This document shows, piece after piece, positions 1 through 7,426 of a stretch of DNA of 15,396 bases (positions within the stretch are counted from its first letter, which is position 1; every line of letters begins with the position of its first letter). The position numbers were made by a program, and so were the translations under genes. The DNA comes from JABJPM01 sp964596705 (GTDB lineage Archaea > Nanobdellota > Nanobdellia > SCGC-AAA011-G17 > PNOQ01). The notes under the pieces were generated by a model that was not told the origin of the DNA, ran no database searches, and was given only the letters and a program-made list of their open reading frames with translations. The DNA is taken from assembly GCA_964596705.1 (NCBI GenBank), contig CAZQVG010000011.1, positions 1-15,396 of the forward strand, read 5' to 3'.

Positions 1-482
1 GCTTCATTATTAACCATAAAATATTCTATTGCATCTTTATATTGAGGCATTTTTTCTAAATAGAATTGTGCAATTCTATCTACATTCTTTGATTCGGCTA
101 TTGATTCATATTCTTTGATCTTTTTATGTGCCTTATACACTTCTTCATACCCTGAAACTTCAATAGGATCATACTCTAATAAATCCATAGCTATACCTAA
201 AGCTCTTTCCTCAGAGGATACTAATTTATCCAATAACTCATCTAAACTCCCCTTACTTTTTTCAACAAATTCCTCTCTTGCTCCGCCCTCTATATTTTTA
301 GCAGCAACAAAAACTCTATCAGAACCCGCTCCAATGAAAGCAGAAGGATAACTAAAGATCTCTGCACCAAGCATCTGCCTAACTTGAGGTTCATAATGAA
401 CTTTATCAAAGTTTTCTACAATATCTCTAAAATTAGCATATTTTTCAACTATTCCCTTATAAGAATCTAGATCTAGTGCCAT
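1..482 (-). CDS. Hypothetical protein, 3' end beyond window
   Basis: This open frame starts at ATG 480-482 and runs off the left edge without a stop, giving 160 complete codons. I do not recognise the product. It begins MALDLDSYKG, is rich in Glu, Lys and Asp, and looks mostly helical, with no signal peptide, membrane segment or cysteine pair in the visible part. A possible beta/turn patch (SYPSAFIGAGSDRVFVAAKN, about residues 44-63) interrupts the helices. The start is supported by a TATA box at 511-518 that would place transcription initiation about 6 nt upstream or at the ATG. The gene lies downstream of the zinc-ribbon gene on the same strand but appears to have its own promoter. That it is a real gene is likely; its function is unknown. 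Confidence 0.7.
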   Translation of the reverse strand, partial: MALDLDSYKGIVEKYANFRDIVENFDKVHYEPQVRQMLGAEIFSYPSAFIGAGSDRVFVAAKNIEGGAREEFVEKSKGSLDELLDKLVSSEERALGIAMDLLEYDPIEVSGYEEVYKAHKKIKEYESIAESKNVDRIAQFYLEKMPQYKDAIEYFMVNNE

Positions 483-510
483 TTTATCTACTATTAAATG
501 ACAACATTTA

Positions 511-518
511 TTTATAAA
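511..518 (-). promoter_or_regulatory. TATA box of the left-edge gene
   Basis: TTTATAAA preceded on the minus strand by CGAAAG, a BRE-like element. Its centre is about 32 nt from the ATG at 482. It overlaps the stop codon (512-514) of the zinc-ribbon ORF. Confidence 0.55.
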
Positions 519-652
519 ACTTTCGGTTCAGGCATCTCCTCTCTATAACCGCAGTTCTTACAATATTTTACAAAATAAAGCCCATCTTCAAATTTATGTT
601 GGCCTTCATGCAATTCATGCCCACATTCAGGACAAATATGTTTTTCCTTCAT
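512..652 (-). CDS. Small zinc-ribbon protein (46 aa)
   Basis: A 46-residue ORF whose start codon (650-652) lies inside the last codons of the PEP synthase gene, a 26-nt overlap in another frame. It contains two CxxC knuckles: CPEC at residues 7-10 and CKNC at residues 31-34, separated by 20 residues with several His/Glu and an aromatic strand. This is the classical spacing of a zinc ribbon. The rest is a short acidic tail. Such mini zinc ribbons are common in archaea and usually bind nucleic acid or proteins; a specific role cannot be given. The overlap implies translation from the ppsA transcript. Chance conservation of two correctly spaced CxxC pairs is unlikely, so I think it is real. Confidence 0.65.
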   Translation of the reverse strand: MKEKHICPECGHELHEGQHKFEDGLYFVKYCKNCGYREEMPEPKVL

Positions 653-2993
653 TTGCTCGGGCAGCCTCCAATAATAACTTTCTTTCTTCTTCTGCTACTG
701 CATGTCTAACTTTAGAAATAGCATCTGTATTAACTGCAATCCCATCAATTCCTACATCCACCAAAAATCTTGCCATTTCAGGATTAGATCCTGCTTGTCC
801 ACACAGACTGGTCTCAACTTTATAACGTTTACAAACCCTTATTACATGCTCTATCTCTTTCAAAACAGCAGGATGCATCTCATTGTACAATTTTTGAACT
901 TTAGCATTGTTTCTATCAACTGCTAAAGTAAACTGAGTTAAATCATTAGACCCAATGCTTGCGAATTTTATTCCTTCTTTACAAAAATCTTCAATTAATT
1001 GTACAGAAGCAGGAGTCTCTACCATAATGCCAAACTCAATATCATCCAAACCCATCTCATGTAGCATGGCCTTTACTAATCTAACTTGCTCTACATGTGT
1101 AACCAATGGAATCATTATCCCAACATTATCATAACCTTTCTCTCTTACAATTTTTATTGCATCTAGCTGAGCCCTAAGTAATTCAGGCTGATCTAGATCC
1201 CTTCTTATGGATCTCCAACCCAACATAGGATTGTCTTCTCGTGGTTCATTTTCTCCACCCCTCATATGCCTGAATTCGTCTGTAGGGGCATCTAATGTTC
1301 TATACCAAACTGGTTTCCCTTTAAATGCCTCAGCTATCTTAGCTAAATCTTCTGCAAGGTTATTAACAAGTTCATCCCTTCTTCCATTTTCAATTAAATA
1401 AACAGGATGCTCTCTATTTCTTAAAACCATAAATTCTGCCCTTAATAAACCAACACCTTCTGCTCCAGCTTCAGCGGCTTTCTCAGCAAAATTAGGCATA
1501 TCTACAATAGCTTTAATTTTTGTAACTGTTTTTTCATCAACATAACTAACTTTATTCTCTTCTTCTTTGTTTTCCTCTTCTTCTTTCAATTCTTTTTCTC
1601 CACGGTAAACTTTTCCATTTGAACCATCAACAGTAACAAATTCACCATCTTTTAACACTTGAGTAGCTTTCTCTGTCCCAACAACAGCAGGAATACCCAT
1701 CTCCCTTGAAACAATAGCAGCATGGCTTGTTGATCCTCCTTCATCTGTAACAATTGCACTTGCTTTCTGCATTGCAGTAACATAATCTGGGTTGGTCATT
1801 TTTGCAACCAAAACATCTCCTTCTTCAATCTTACTTAGATCCTCAATAGAACTAACAATCTTCACCTTGCCTTTTCCAACACCAGGAGAAGCACTAATCC
1901 CCTCTAAAACTAATTCTCCTGAAGACTCTTCAATATTAATCTCTTCTTTTTTATCTTCTTCACCAGTAACCTCTGAAACTTTTGCCTGGGTTGTAATAGG
2001 TCTTGTTTGAACAAGATAAATATTACTTCCTTCAATAGCAAATTCCATGTCTTGAGGTTTATGGTAATGGCCTTCTACTCTCTTAGCAAGTACAGCCAAC
2101 TTCTTTATTTCATCTTCTGTTAAAACTTGAGATTTTGCTTTTTCTAAAGATAGTTCTCTCTTTGTTGTTCTTCCAGTTCTTGGATCTCTATAATACATAA
2201 AATCTTTCTTATTTACTTTGATGTCTTTTATATCTAAACTATTTTTGTCCACAACATATCTATCTGGAGAAATAGATCCAGAAACAATTGCATCTCCGAA
2301 TCCAAAACCAGCTTCAATTATAATCTCATCTTGATTATTGTTCGCCGGATTTATACTAAACATAACACCCGCTTTTTCAGAATTAACCATCTTTTGCACA
2401 ACAACTGCAATAAATACTTTTTCATGATCAAAATTGTTTTTCACCCTATAATAAATTGCTCTCGCAGTATACAAAGAAGCCCAACATTGTTGCACAGCTA
2501 TAATAACATTGTTTGCATTTTTAACATTTAAATATGTAGCTTGTTGTCCTGCAAATGAAAACTCAGGCAAATCTTCTGCAGTAGCGCTAGAACGTACAGC
2601 AACATAAGGATAATCTCTCCCTGCTTGAATAAAATCAATAGTCTTCCTAGGCACATTCAATAGTTCCATACTTATATTCAAATTTTCATATGCCTTCTTT
2701 ATATCGTTCTTAATCTCTGCAGGCATTTCCTCGCTTAATATTAATTCTTGCACTTTATCAGAAGCTCTTTTTAATGCTTCATTATCTTCTACATCTAAAT
2801 TTTCAAGAACTTGATTAATTATGGGTTGCAATTTAGTTTCTTCTAAAAACTTTTTATATGCTTCAGAACTAACCACGAATCCATTAGGTATATTAAAATG
2901 GGCATTATACATCTCACCTAAATTTGCACCCTTGCCACCAACTAAAGCCACATCGTCCTTAGAAATATCCTTAAACCAAATAACATTCGCCAT
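627..2993 (-). CDS. ppsA: Phosphoenolpyruvate synthase
   Basis: Full-length 788-aa PEP synthase (pyruvate, water dikinase), which makes PEP, AMP and phosphate from pyruvate, ATP and water for gluconeogenesis. Domains in order are: the N-terminal ATP-binding domain (about 1-335, with GGKGANLGEM near 19-28 and AVRSSATAEDLPEFSFAGQQ near 132-151); the swivelling phosphohistidine domain with GGSTSHAAIVSR and the phospho-acceptor His424; and the C-terminal PEP/pyruvate TIM barrel (about 490-788) with GVGLLRAEF, GSNDLTQFTLAVDRN and the active-site Cys731 in SLCGQAGSNPEMA. All catalytic motifs are intact. A very Glu/Lys-rich linker (about 465-482) joins the His domain to the barrel. The start is set by a strong Shine-Dalgarno GAGGTGA at 2997-3003. 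It is probably cotranscribed with the downstream zinc ribbon. Confidence 0.97.
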   Translation of the reverse strand: MANVIWFKDISKDDVALVGGKGANLGEMYNAHFNIPNGFVVSSEAYKKFLEETKLQPIINQVLENLDVEDNEALKRASDKVQELILSEEMPAEIKNDIKKAYENLNISMELLNVPRKTIDFIQAGRDYPYVAVRSSATAEDLPEFSFAGQQATYLNVKNANNVIIAVQQCWASLYTARAIYYRVKNNFDHEKVFIAVVVQKMVNSEKAGVMFSINPANNNQDEIIIEAGFGFGDAIVSGSISPDRYVVDKNSLDIKDIKVNKKDFMYYRDPRTGRTTKRELSLEKAKSQVLTEDEIKKLAVLAKRVEGHYHKPQDMEFAIEGSNIYLVQTRPITTQAKVSEVTGEEDKKEEINIEESSGELVLEGISASPGVGKGKVKIVSSIEDLSKIEEGDVLVAKMTNPDYVTAMQKASAIVTDEGGSTSHAAIVSREMGIPAVVGTEKATQVLKDGEFVTVDGSNGKVYRGEKELKEEEENKEEENKVSYVDEKTVTKIKAIVDMPNFAEKAAEAGAEGVGLLRAEFMVLRNREHPVYLIENGRRDELVNNLAEDLAKIAEAFKGKPVWYRTLDAPTDEFRHMRGGENEPREDNPMLGWRSIRRDLDQPELLRAQLDAIKIVREKGYDNVGIMIPLVTHVEQVRLVKAMLHEMGLDDIEFGIMVETPASVQLIEDFCKEGIKFASIGSNDLTQFTLAVDRNNAKVQKLYNEMHPAVLKEIEHVIRVCKRYKVETSLCGQAGSNPEMARFLVDVGIDGIAVNTDAISKVRHAVAEEERKLLLEAARANEGKTYLS

Positions 2994-2996
2994 TTT

Positions 2997-3036
2997 TCAC
3001 CTCTTTTATTTAATCTAACTTTCTAAGTTTTATAAA
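2997..3036 (-). promoter_or_regulatory. ppsA promoter and Shine-Dalgarno
   Basis: TATA box TTTATAAA at 3029-3036 predicts initiation near 3006, leaving a leader of about a dozen nt that holds GAGGTGA (2997-3003). This is one of the few genes here with a clear leadered start, in contrast to the leaderless majority. Confidence 0.55.
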
Positions 3037-3046
3037 CTTTTTGCAA

Positions 3047-3494
3047 TCATAAAATATTAATTTCTCCTTCCCTAATTAACATTTTTCTACTAATATCTAC
3101 TCTCAATCCATCTCCATTTACAATTGGAACATTATATAAGTTCTCGTATTCTATATTCGGGTTTTTAAAAACCCTATATCCTTGCTTTAATATTTCTTCT
3201 ACTGTTATGGGATATACGACCTCAACTTTTTTAAGATTAAGTCCCAATCCAATAGAGAATATACATGCTGGCGGCACATCAGTAAGAAATACATTTGGAA
3301 TTAAACTCTCCCATAAATCATTCCCCTTTTCGTTCCATGATCTCATCAAAATAACCAAAATTATTCAAGGACAAATAAGCCCCAGATTGAGAAGGTCTTA
3401 TAATGCCTTTAATGTCTATTCTTCCTGCCTTTTCTAGACTTGTATAATGGTAAAACACTTTAGCAAGTTCCATAACAAAATGCTCAGGCATCAT
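3047..3494 (-). pseudogene. Frameshifted HYD1-type ADP-ribosyltransferase-like gene
   Basis: Two overlapping frames look like one split gene. The first (ATG 3492-3494 to TGA 3318-3320, 58 aa) carries FYHYTSLEKAG (residues 14-24) and GIIRPSQSGAYLS. The second, in the +1 frame and open from about 3366 to the TGA at 3047-3049, continues with WESLIPNVFLTDVPP and an alpha/beta C-terminus. Joined, they give about 148 aa with the order HYT, G-I-I-x-PS, then LTD-x-PP. To my knowledge this matches the His-Tyr-Asp signature of HYD1-type ADP-ribosyltransferases, often toxin domains. A one-base excess in the A4G4 run at 3323-3330 would explain the break. It could be a true pseudogene, a sequencing or assembly error, or rarely a programmed shift. 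A TATA-like box at 3517-3525 supports the ATG. The family call is moderate; the broken frame is seen directly. Confidence 0.5.
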
Positions 3495-3516
3495 TAAAAT
3501 AGAAATTAAGAAATGA

Positions 3517-3525
3517 TTTAAAAAT
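3517..3525 (-). promoter_or_regulatory. Putative TATA box of the frameshifted gene
   Basis: TTTTTAAAT on the minus strand, centred 27 nt upstream of the ATG at 3494, overlapping the stop codon of rpl10e. The spacing matches the leaderless pattern of the window; the BRE is weak. Confidence 0.35.
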
Positions 3526-4040
3526 TATTCGATTTCCACACCGATTCTACCCGCAATTCGCGGTTTAGCTTTCATTAAAGCTTCTCTAGCAAAATCTACA
3601 CCGTTCTCATCAACTTCGATAGTGAAAATAGTTGTTCCATTCTTTACTTGAGCTGCAGTGCCCACGACTTTCCCGAATGCTTGCTGCATTCCAGTCTGCA
3701 TTCTATCTGCTCCAGCTCCTGTCAACATCTTATTGTCTCTTAAAACATGATGAGGATAAATATTTATGTAAAAATGATAACCTTTGTTTCCAAATTTTGT
3801 TTGTAATTGTTTATTTACTAGAACCCTGCAAGATTCCAAAGCATTATGTCTTATTTGGAATTTTTCTTTAGCAACAAGCTTCACTTTTTTAGGAAATTCT
3901 TTTTTATTGTCGCCCATATGGAATCTTACAATTTTATGATTGGGTACGGCTTTAATAAATCCTTTTTTCTTATATTTAGATTTCCTTGTATATGCCCTTG
4001 TAATATTCCTATAACATTTGCCTTTTCTTAAGCTTGCCAT
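3525..4040 (-). CDS. rpl10e: Large ribosomal subunit protein L10e (uL16)
   Basis: A 171-aa protein with the full L10e (uL16) fold of archaea and eukaryotes. It begins MASLRKGKCYRN and carries the family signature IYPHHVLRDNK (residues 94-104) followed by MLTGAGADRMQTGMQQAFGK (105-124), which corresponds to the loop near the peptidyl transferase centre. An archaeal-type C-terminus follows, ending in GRIGVEIE. It binds 23S rRNA and helps organise the tRNA/A-site side of the large subunit. The length is normal for the family. Its start lies 2 nt after the stop of rpl35ae without a visible Shine-Dalgarno, so it is translated from the same two-gene transcript. Confidence 0.97.
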   Translation of the reverse strand: MASLRKGKCYRNITRAYTRKSKYKKKGFIKAVPNHKIVRFHMGDNKKEFPKKVKLVAKEKFQIRHNALESCRVLVNKQLQTKFGNKGYHFYINIYPHHVLRDNKMLTGAGADRMQTGMQQAFGKVVGTAAQVKNGTTIFTIEVDENGVDFAREALMKAKPRIAGRIGVEIE

Positions 4041-4042
4041 TT

Positions 4043-4300
4043 TTACTCAATTTTAACTTTTGTTCCAATTGCCTGTCCAGGCAGTCCTTTTTCAAATTTT
4101 ACCCTTACAGCCCCTCTATTTCCATGTTCTTTCAATATAACACCTTTTATCTCTTTACCAGCAGGACTTTTCCAGATAACATTCTTTTTCAAAAGTTTAG
4201 AAGCCTGTTCTTTACTATCAATATCACTAACCTTAATAACCATCTGGTTAGGATACTGAGTTTTATGACTTCCCCGATAATTAATTATGACTCCTTCCAT
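4043..4300 (-). CDS. rpl35ae: Large ribosomal subunit protein L35Ae (eL33)
   Basis: An 85-aa protein of the eL33/L35Ae family, found in archaea and eukaryotes but not bacteria. Family features include the N-terminal GVIINYRGSHKTQYPNQM (residues 3-20), the central NVIWKSPAGKEIKG, and the C-terminal HGNRGAVRVKFEKGLPGQA (59-77) followed by IGTKVKIE, which form the small beta-barrel that binds 23S rRNA. It is complete and of usual length. The ATG at 4298-4300 is 27 nt downstream of the centre of a TATA box at 4324-4331, so the mRNA is predicted to be leaderless. rpl10e follows after 2 nt, forming an operon. Confidence 0.96.
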   Translation of the reverse strand: MEGVIINYRGSHKTQYPNQMVIKVSDIDSKEQASKLLKKNVIWKSPAGKEIKGVILKEHGNRGAVRVKFEKGLPGQAIGTKVKIE

Positions 4301-4323
4301 CTTTAATTTGCAAAAAATATTGC

Positions 4324-4331
4324 TTTATAAA
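4324..4331 (-). promoter_or_regulatory. rpl35ae-rpl10e promoter
   Basis: TTTATAAA with upstream GAAAG (BRE-like) on the minus strand. Its centre lies 27 nt from the rpl35ae ATG, and it sits about 10 nt past the stop of the upstream nucleotidyltransferase gene. Confidence 0.65.
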
Positions 4332-4340
4332 ACTTTCTCT

Positions 4341-6110
4341 TTACAATAATATTTCTATTTCCTTACCTATTATCCCTTTTAAGTCCTTAAAAATACTTTC
4401 TTTTACAGAAAGATCTTTCGGAACCTCAACATCGACCAAAGCCTTATCCATTTCTATTGCGTCACTATCCATAACATTCACTAGTTTTCCATCCTTTATT
4501 TCAGCTTTCACAATTTTCTTCTCCTTAGCAGAAACATCTTTTACAATAAATGCAAAATCTTTCAATATTAACATCTCACCAGTTTTCTTTCCATACTTAA
4601 ACCTTATTTTAGCCCTCTCTATTCCTAAAAATCTTTTCCTTAAAACGTGATCTTCTAGAACCCTAATGAATGTTCTTGCCTCTCTTTTTGTTTTATCAGA
4701 TTCTGCTTTTACTAATTTCTTAGATTTAAAGTCTTTATATGCTTTCAAAAATGATTTTAAGTCAGTTGCTAACTTTAATGGCAATCCTTCTTTTTCACAA
4801 TATTTCTTAAATCCAGTTTCTATATTTGTATACTTAATTCCAGATTCACTTAAAGCATCTTCTACAACTCTTACAACATTATTATAAATCTCATCTAATG
4901 ATTCTTTTTCTCTCTTTCTCTCAATTTGATGGAATAATTTATTTATTCTTTTCAAGAATGCCTCACTATCTTCAATTAACTTATCAATTTCAGCACCTTT
5001 GATCTCTTTAACTTTTCCATGCTCAATTTTCTTGAAGAATACTCTTATCCTTTCTAAAGTATCCACATATTTTTGCTCTAGAATCTTTTCTTTTTTAACA
5101 AAAACATCTTCTAATAATTTTGTAGTTTCTTTTGGAGTTGGCGGATTTAAACCATATAACATTAAAGCTGCTTGTGCAGGATTTAAAACAGCATAATAGA
5201 TGTCTTGTCCTGCAATCATTAACATCTTCTTCTTAGCAGCATCCAATAATCTCTCACCTGTATCCATAAACATATCAATCGCTTCTGGGCTAGGTTTTAT
5301 CCTACCCATCTTCAACAATAATCTCCAAGGATTATAAACCCCTCTATCATATAATGGAACTCCATCTCTCAAAAAGGTAAACATTACAGGGTGGGCATCC
5401 TTAACAGCTTCCCAGAAATCAGTTAAAATATATGTTTGAACATGAAACTGTTTTTTCACTCCAGTCATAGCTTCTGCTTCAAAACCCATCCCAACAATTA
5501 AATTTCTTAATTTATCCCTCAATTCAATTCTAGACATCCTTTTTACATCAGTATCATCTATAATAACATAAACATCAATATCATTAGATTTCTCCCCCCT
5601 AAATAAAGAACCTGCAGCCACATAACTAACAACATACTTCTCAAATTTTCTAATTGTCATAGTTTTATGCACTTCAGATATCTTTAATGCACCTAAAAAG
5701 TCCATCGGATCATAAAATATTGCAGACATTGCAATTAAAGGCAATAATTCATATTTCCCATCAAAAAAGGATTCTTTTATCTCAGAAAGCAACATAATCT
5801 CCAACCAGATATTTTTGTCAACACTATTTGCAATCTCAATTAATTCTTTACTTAACTTATCTTTCAATCTAAAATCAGGAACCTTCTCACCTTTATTATC
5901 ATTTAAAACAACAAAAACATTAATCTTTGATTTATCATCTTTTTTAGGCGGCAATAAAGTCAAACCCAAAATATGTTTCTTATGCTTTGCCAATATCTTC
6001 TTTTTTAGCTTATCAAGTTTATCCTTTATCTCGTTTTGTTTTTTCTCAAGCTCTTTAATTTGTTCAGGACTTAAATTATTTAAAATGGGGTTGTTAGGTA
6101 TTGATTCCAT
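4341..6110 (-). CDS. Nucleotidyltransferase-domain protein with apparent tandem NTase fold
   Basis: A 589-aa protein if started at ATG 6108-6110. Upstream in-frame ATG 6117-6119 is less likely because the TATA box at 6134-6141 would start the mRNA at about 6111. Residues 1-50 are a charged helix or coiled coil. A Pol-beta/MNT-type nucleotidyltransferase motif is clear: AAGSLFRGEKSNDIDVYVII, with G167-S168 and D177-x-D179. A third metal-binding Asp is not obvious on the following strand (FHVQTYIL). Upstream, about residues 40-150, a parallel segment contains KINVFVVLND aligning with DIDVYVIIDD, then a helix, strand and long helix in the same order; it lacks GS and DxD. About 276-490 is helical, and the C-terminal 100 residues look beta-rich and basic. 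It resembles uncharacterised NTase-domain proteins rather than a CCA-adding enzyme. The substrate is unknown. Confidence 0.75.
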   Translation of the reverse strand: MESIPNNPILNNLSPEQIKELEKKQNEIKDKLDKLKKKILAKHKKHILGLTLLPPKKDDKSKINVFVVLNDNKGEKVPDFRLKDKLSKELIEIANSVDKNIWLEIMLLSEIKESFFDGKYELLPLIAMSAIFYDPMDFLGALKISEVHKTMTIRKFEKYVVSYVAAGSLFRGEKSNDIDVYVIIDDTDVKRMSRIELRDKLRNLIVGMGFEAEAMTGVKKQFHVQTYILTDFWEAVKDAHPVMFTFLRDGVPLYDRGVYNPWRLLLKMGRIKPSPEAIDMFMDTGERLLDAAKKKMLMIAGQDIYYAVLNPAQAALMLYGLNPPTPKETTKLLEDVFVKKEKILEQKYVDTLERIRVFFKKIEHGKVKEIKGAEIDKLIEDSEAFLKRINKLFHQIERKREKESLDEIYNNVVRVVEDALSESGIKYTNIETGFKKYCEKEGLPLKLATDLKSFLKAYKDFKSKKLVKAESDKTKREARTFIRVLEDHVLRKRFLGIERAKIRFKYGKKTGEMLILKDFAFIVKDVSAKEKKIVKAEIKDGKLVNVMDSDAIEMDKALVDVEVPKDLSVKESIFKDLKGIIGKEIEILL

Positions 6111-6133
6111 AAAAAACATAATCTTCTTATCTT

Positions 6134-6141
6134 TTTATAAA
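6134..6141 (-). promoter_or_regulatory. TATA box deciding the NTase start codon
   Basis: TTTATAAA preceded by GAAAGG (BRE) on the minus strand. Its centre at 6137.5 is 27 nt from ATG 6110 but only 18 nt from ATG 6119, so the downstream ATG is favoured as a leaderless start. Confidence 0.6.
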
Positions 6142-6150
6142 CCTTTCTAT

Positions 6151-6164
6151 AAAAAAATAAAAAA
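6151..6164 (-). terminator. T-rich archaeal-type terminator
   Basis: Immediately after the stop of the small lipoprotein gene the minus strand reads T6-A-T7, a poly-U tract of the kind that ends archaeal transcription without a hairpin. It precedes the BRE/TATA of the next gene. Confidence 0.5.
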
Positions 6165-6374
6165 TTAGAAGTCTAATTCATCTATATCTATTTCACCTAA
6201 ACTATCCAGGTCTTCTTGGAAACTATCAAAATCCCCTAAGTCTTGTTCAAGTGCATTGCCCATCTCTTGTTGAGAATCATCAACTGCACTATTGTTTCCA
6301 TTTCCACTAGAACATCCACTCACAGCAAACACTAAAACAATAATCAATAAAATTCCAACTAACTTATGATTCAT
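6165..6374 (-). CDS. Small acidic lipoprotein
   Basis: A 69-aa protein with a typical lipoprotein signal: MNHK, a hydrophobic core (about residues 5-18) and the lipobox VSGC with Cys21. The mature chain is about 49 residues, begins with a Ser/Gly/Asn linker and is then strongly acidic, ending DELDF. No enzyme motif is visible. Its start overlaps the 3' end of the upstream coiled-coil gene by 11 nt, and a T-rich terminator follows directly, so the two genes form a translationally coupled pair. A lipid-anchored partner for the secreted coiled-coil protein is plausible but is inference. The function is unknown. Confidence 0.75.
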   Translation of the reverse strand: MNHKLVGILLIIVLVFAVSGCSSGNGNNSAVDDSQQEMGNALEQDLGDFDSFQEDLDSLGEIDIDELDF

Positions 6375-7323
6375 TTTCTACCCCTCCATCAACAATTTCG
6401 GTTTCTGTTATTTTATTCGTTTCATCAATTGAATATATTTTTCCTTCAAGCTCATAATACTTTTGAATTAATTCTTTTAGCTTCAAATGTGCTTCTCTTA
6501 AGTAGTCTCTAGCTTCTAACAAAAACTCCTTTGTCTCTTGAAATAGTTGATTGGCATCTTCTAGACTATCAATCTCTTGGTATTTTTCTTTAGCCAATTC
6601 ATATTTTTCTTTAGCCAATTCTAACTTTTCATCAAAATCATTTAATAATTCTTGCATTTCAATAACACTGGTATCGTCTTGATCTAATTCATCTAATTTT
6701 TCATGCCAGAACTCAGATAGATTTTCAGTCCTTTCAATAATTGTCCCAATCCTTACAGCCAATAATTCTCCGCTAATTTTTTTCACTTTAGGCAAAAATT
6801 CTCTCCAAGATTGTTTGATCTCTTGTGCAATAGTTCTTAATTCAGCTAAATCATCTGTTTCTTCCATTCTAGTCTTATACTGCTCTAACTCATTACGTTC
6901 TTTCTCAATCTCTTCCAAAATTAAATCTCTCCTTTCTTCTGTAACACTAATTCTATTTGCCCAACTCTCTAATATATTCAAATGCAAATCCATCCTCTCA
7001 ATTGTTCTGTCCATGAACGCCTTTATTTTCTCAATCACATCTTCACGTTCATGCACTCCTAACCGATTAAATCTCGCAACCTTTTTCTTTGCTGTAACAT
7101 AATCATTTCTTAATCTTGCCCATTCACTAACAATGGTCCTTGTTCTATCCCTTATAATGTTATAATTCTCAATCGACCTTCCATTGTAACCAACAGTATT
7201 TCCTGGGATAGCACCCTTCTCAGAATTATTGCCCGGTCCAGGACTAATGTTAACAAAAGCATTTACTGGAATTAAACTAAACAAAAATATACTTATTAAC
7301 ATTAAATTCAATAACTTTTTCAT
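6364..7323 (-). CDS. Secreted coiled-coil protein
   Basis: A 319-aa exported protein. Residues 1-22 form a Sec signal peptide (MKKLLN, hydrophobic core, SLIPVNA), with likely cleavage after Ala22. A Gly/Asn/Pro-rich linker follows, and from about residue 50 to 300 the chain is almost entirely charged amphipathic helix rich in Glu, Lys and Leu, predicting long coiled coils. There are no cysteines and no catalytic motif. A short repeat, KLELAKEKYELAKEKYQ, is mirrored in DNA at 6581-6600 and 6602-6621. A Shine-Dalgarno GGAGGT at 7332-7337 fixes the start. It overlaps the lipoprotein gene downstream. I do not recognise a family; a structural or cell-surface role is inference. Confidence 0.75.
   Translation of the reverse strand: MKKLLNLMLISIFLFSLIPVNAFVNISPGPGNNSEKGAIPGNTVGYNGRSIENYNIIRDRTRTIVSEWARLRNDYVTAKKKVARFNRLGVHEREDVIEKIKAFMDRTIERMDLHLNILESWANRISVTEERRDLILEEIEKERNELEQYKTRMEETDDLAELRTIAQEIKQSWREFLPKVKKISGELLAVRIGTIIERTENLSEFWHEKLDELDQDDTSVIEMQELLNDFDEKLELAKEKYELAKEKYQEIDSLEDANQLFQETKEFLLEARDYLREAHLKLKELIQKYYELEGKIYSIDETNKITETEIVDGGVENES
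6581..6621 (-). repeat. 21-bp tandem repeat encoding ELAKEKY heptads
   Basis: Two identical 20-bp units lie 21 bp apart (6581-6600 and 6602-6621), encoding two consecutive copies of a coiled-coil heptad. Identity at DNA level, not just protein level, suggests a recent slippage duplication within the gene. Confidence 0.7.
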
Positions 7324-7331
7324 CTTAAGCT

Positions 7332-7369
7332 ACCTCCAAACCAAAATTAGAGTTACAAGTATATATAGT
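7332..7369 (-). promoter_or_regulatory. Promoter and Shine-Dalgarno of the coiled-coil/lipoprotein pair
   Basis: A TATA-like ACTATATATACT around 7358-7369 predicts initiation near 7337, directly in front of GGAGGT (7332-7337), which is 8 nt from the ATG. A leader of about 15 nt is expected. Confidence 0.5.
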
Positions 7370-7394
7370 TTTCGAAAAGCCAAAAATAGAAATC

Positions 7395-7405
7395 TTTTTA
7401 AAATA
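7395..7405 (+). promoter_or_regulatory. tRNA-Val TATA box
   Basis: TTTTTAAAATA centred about 27 nt upstream of the first tRNA nucleotide, in the position expected for an archaeal stable-RNA promoter. Confidence 0.5.
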
Positions 7406-7426
7406 AAATAAAAGCTTAAAATTTAC

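Noticed and set aside
3047..3358. Separate 103-aa gene starting at TTG 3358
   Set aside because: Its sequence continues the motif series of the 58-aa frame just upstream, there is no Shine-Dalgarno, and the upstream frame has the better promoter. I treat both as halves of one frameshifted gene.
3318..3366. Programmed frameshift site
   Set aside because: The A4G4 run is not a classical X-XXY-YYZ heptamer, the shift needed is +1, and no stimulatory structure is evident. An indel is simpler.
4341..6110. CCA-adding enzyme
   Set aside because: It has a nucleotidyltransferase GS...DxD motif, but the surrounding sequence and the duplicated N-terminal segment do not match the archaeal CCA enzyme I know, so no cca symbol is given.
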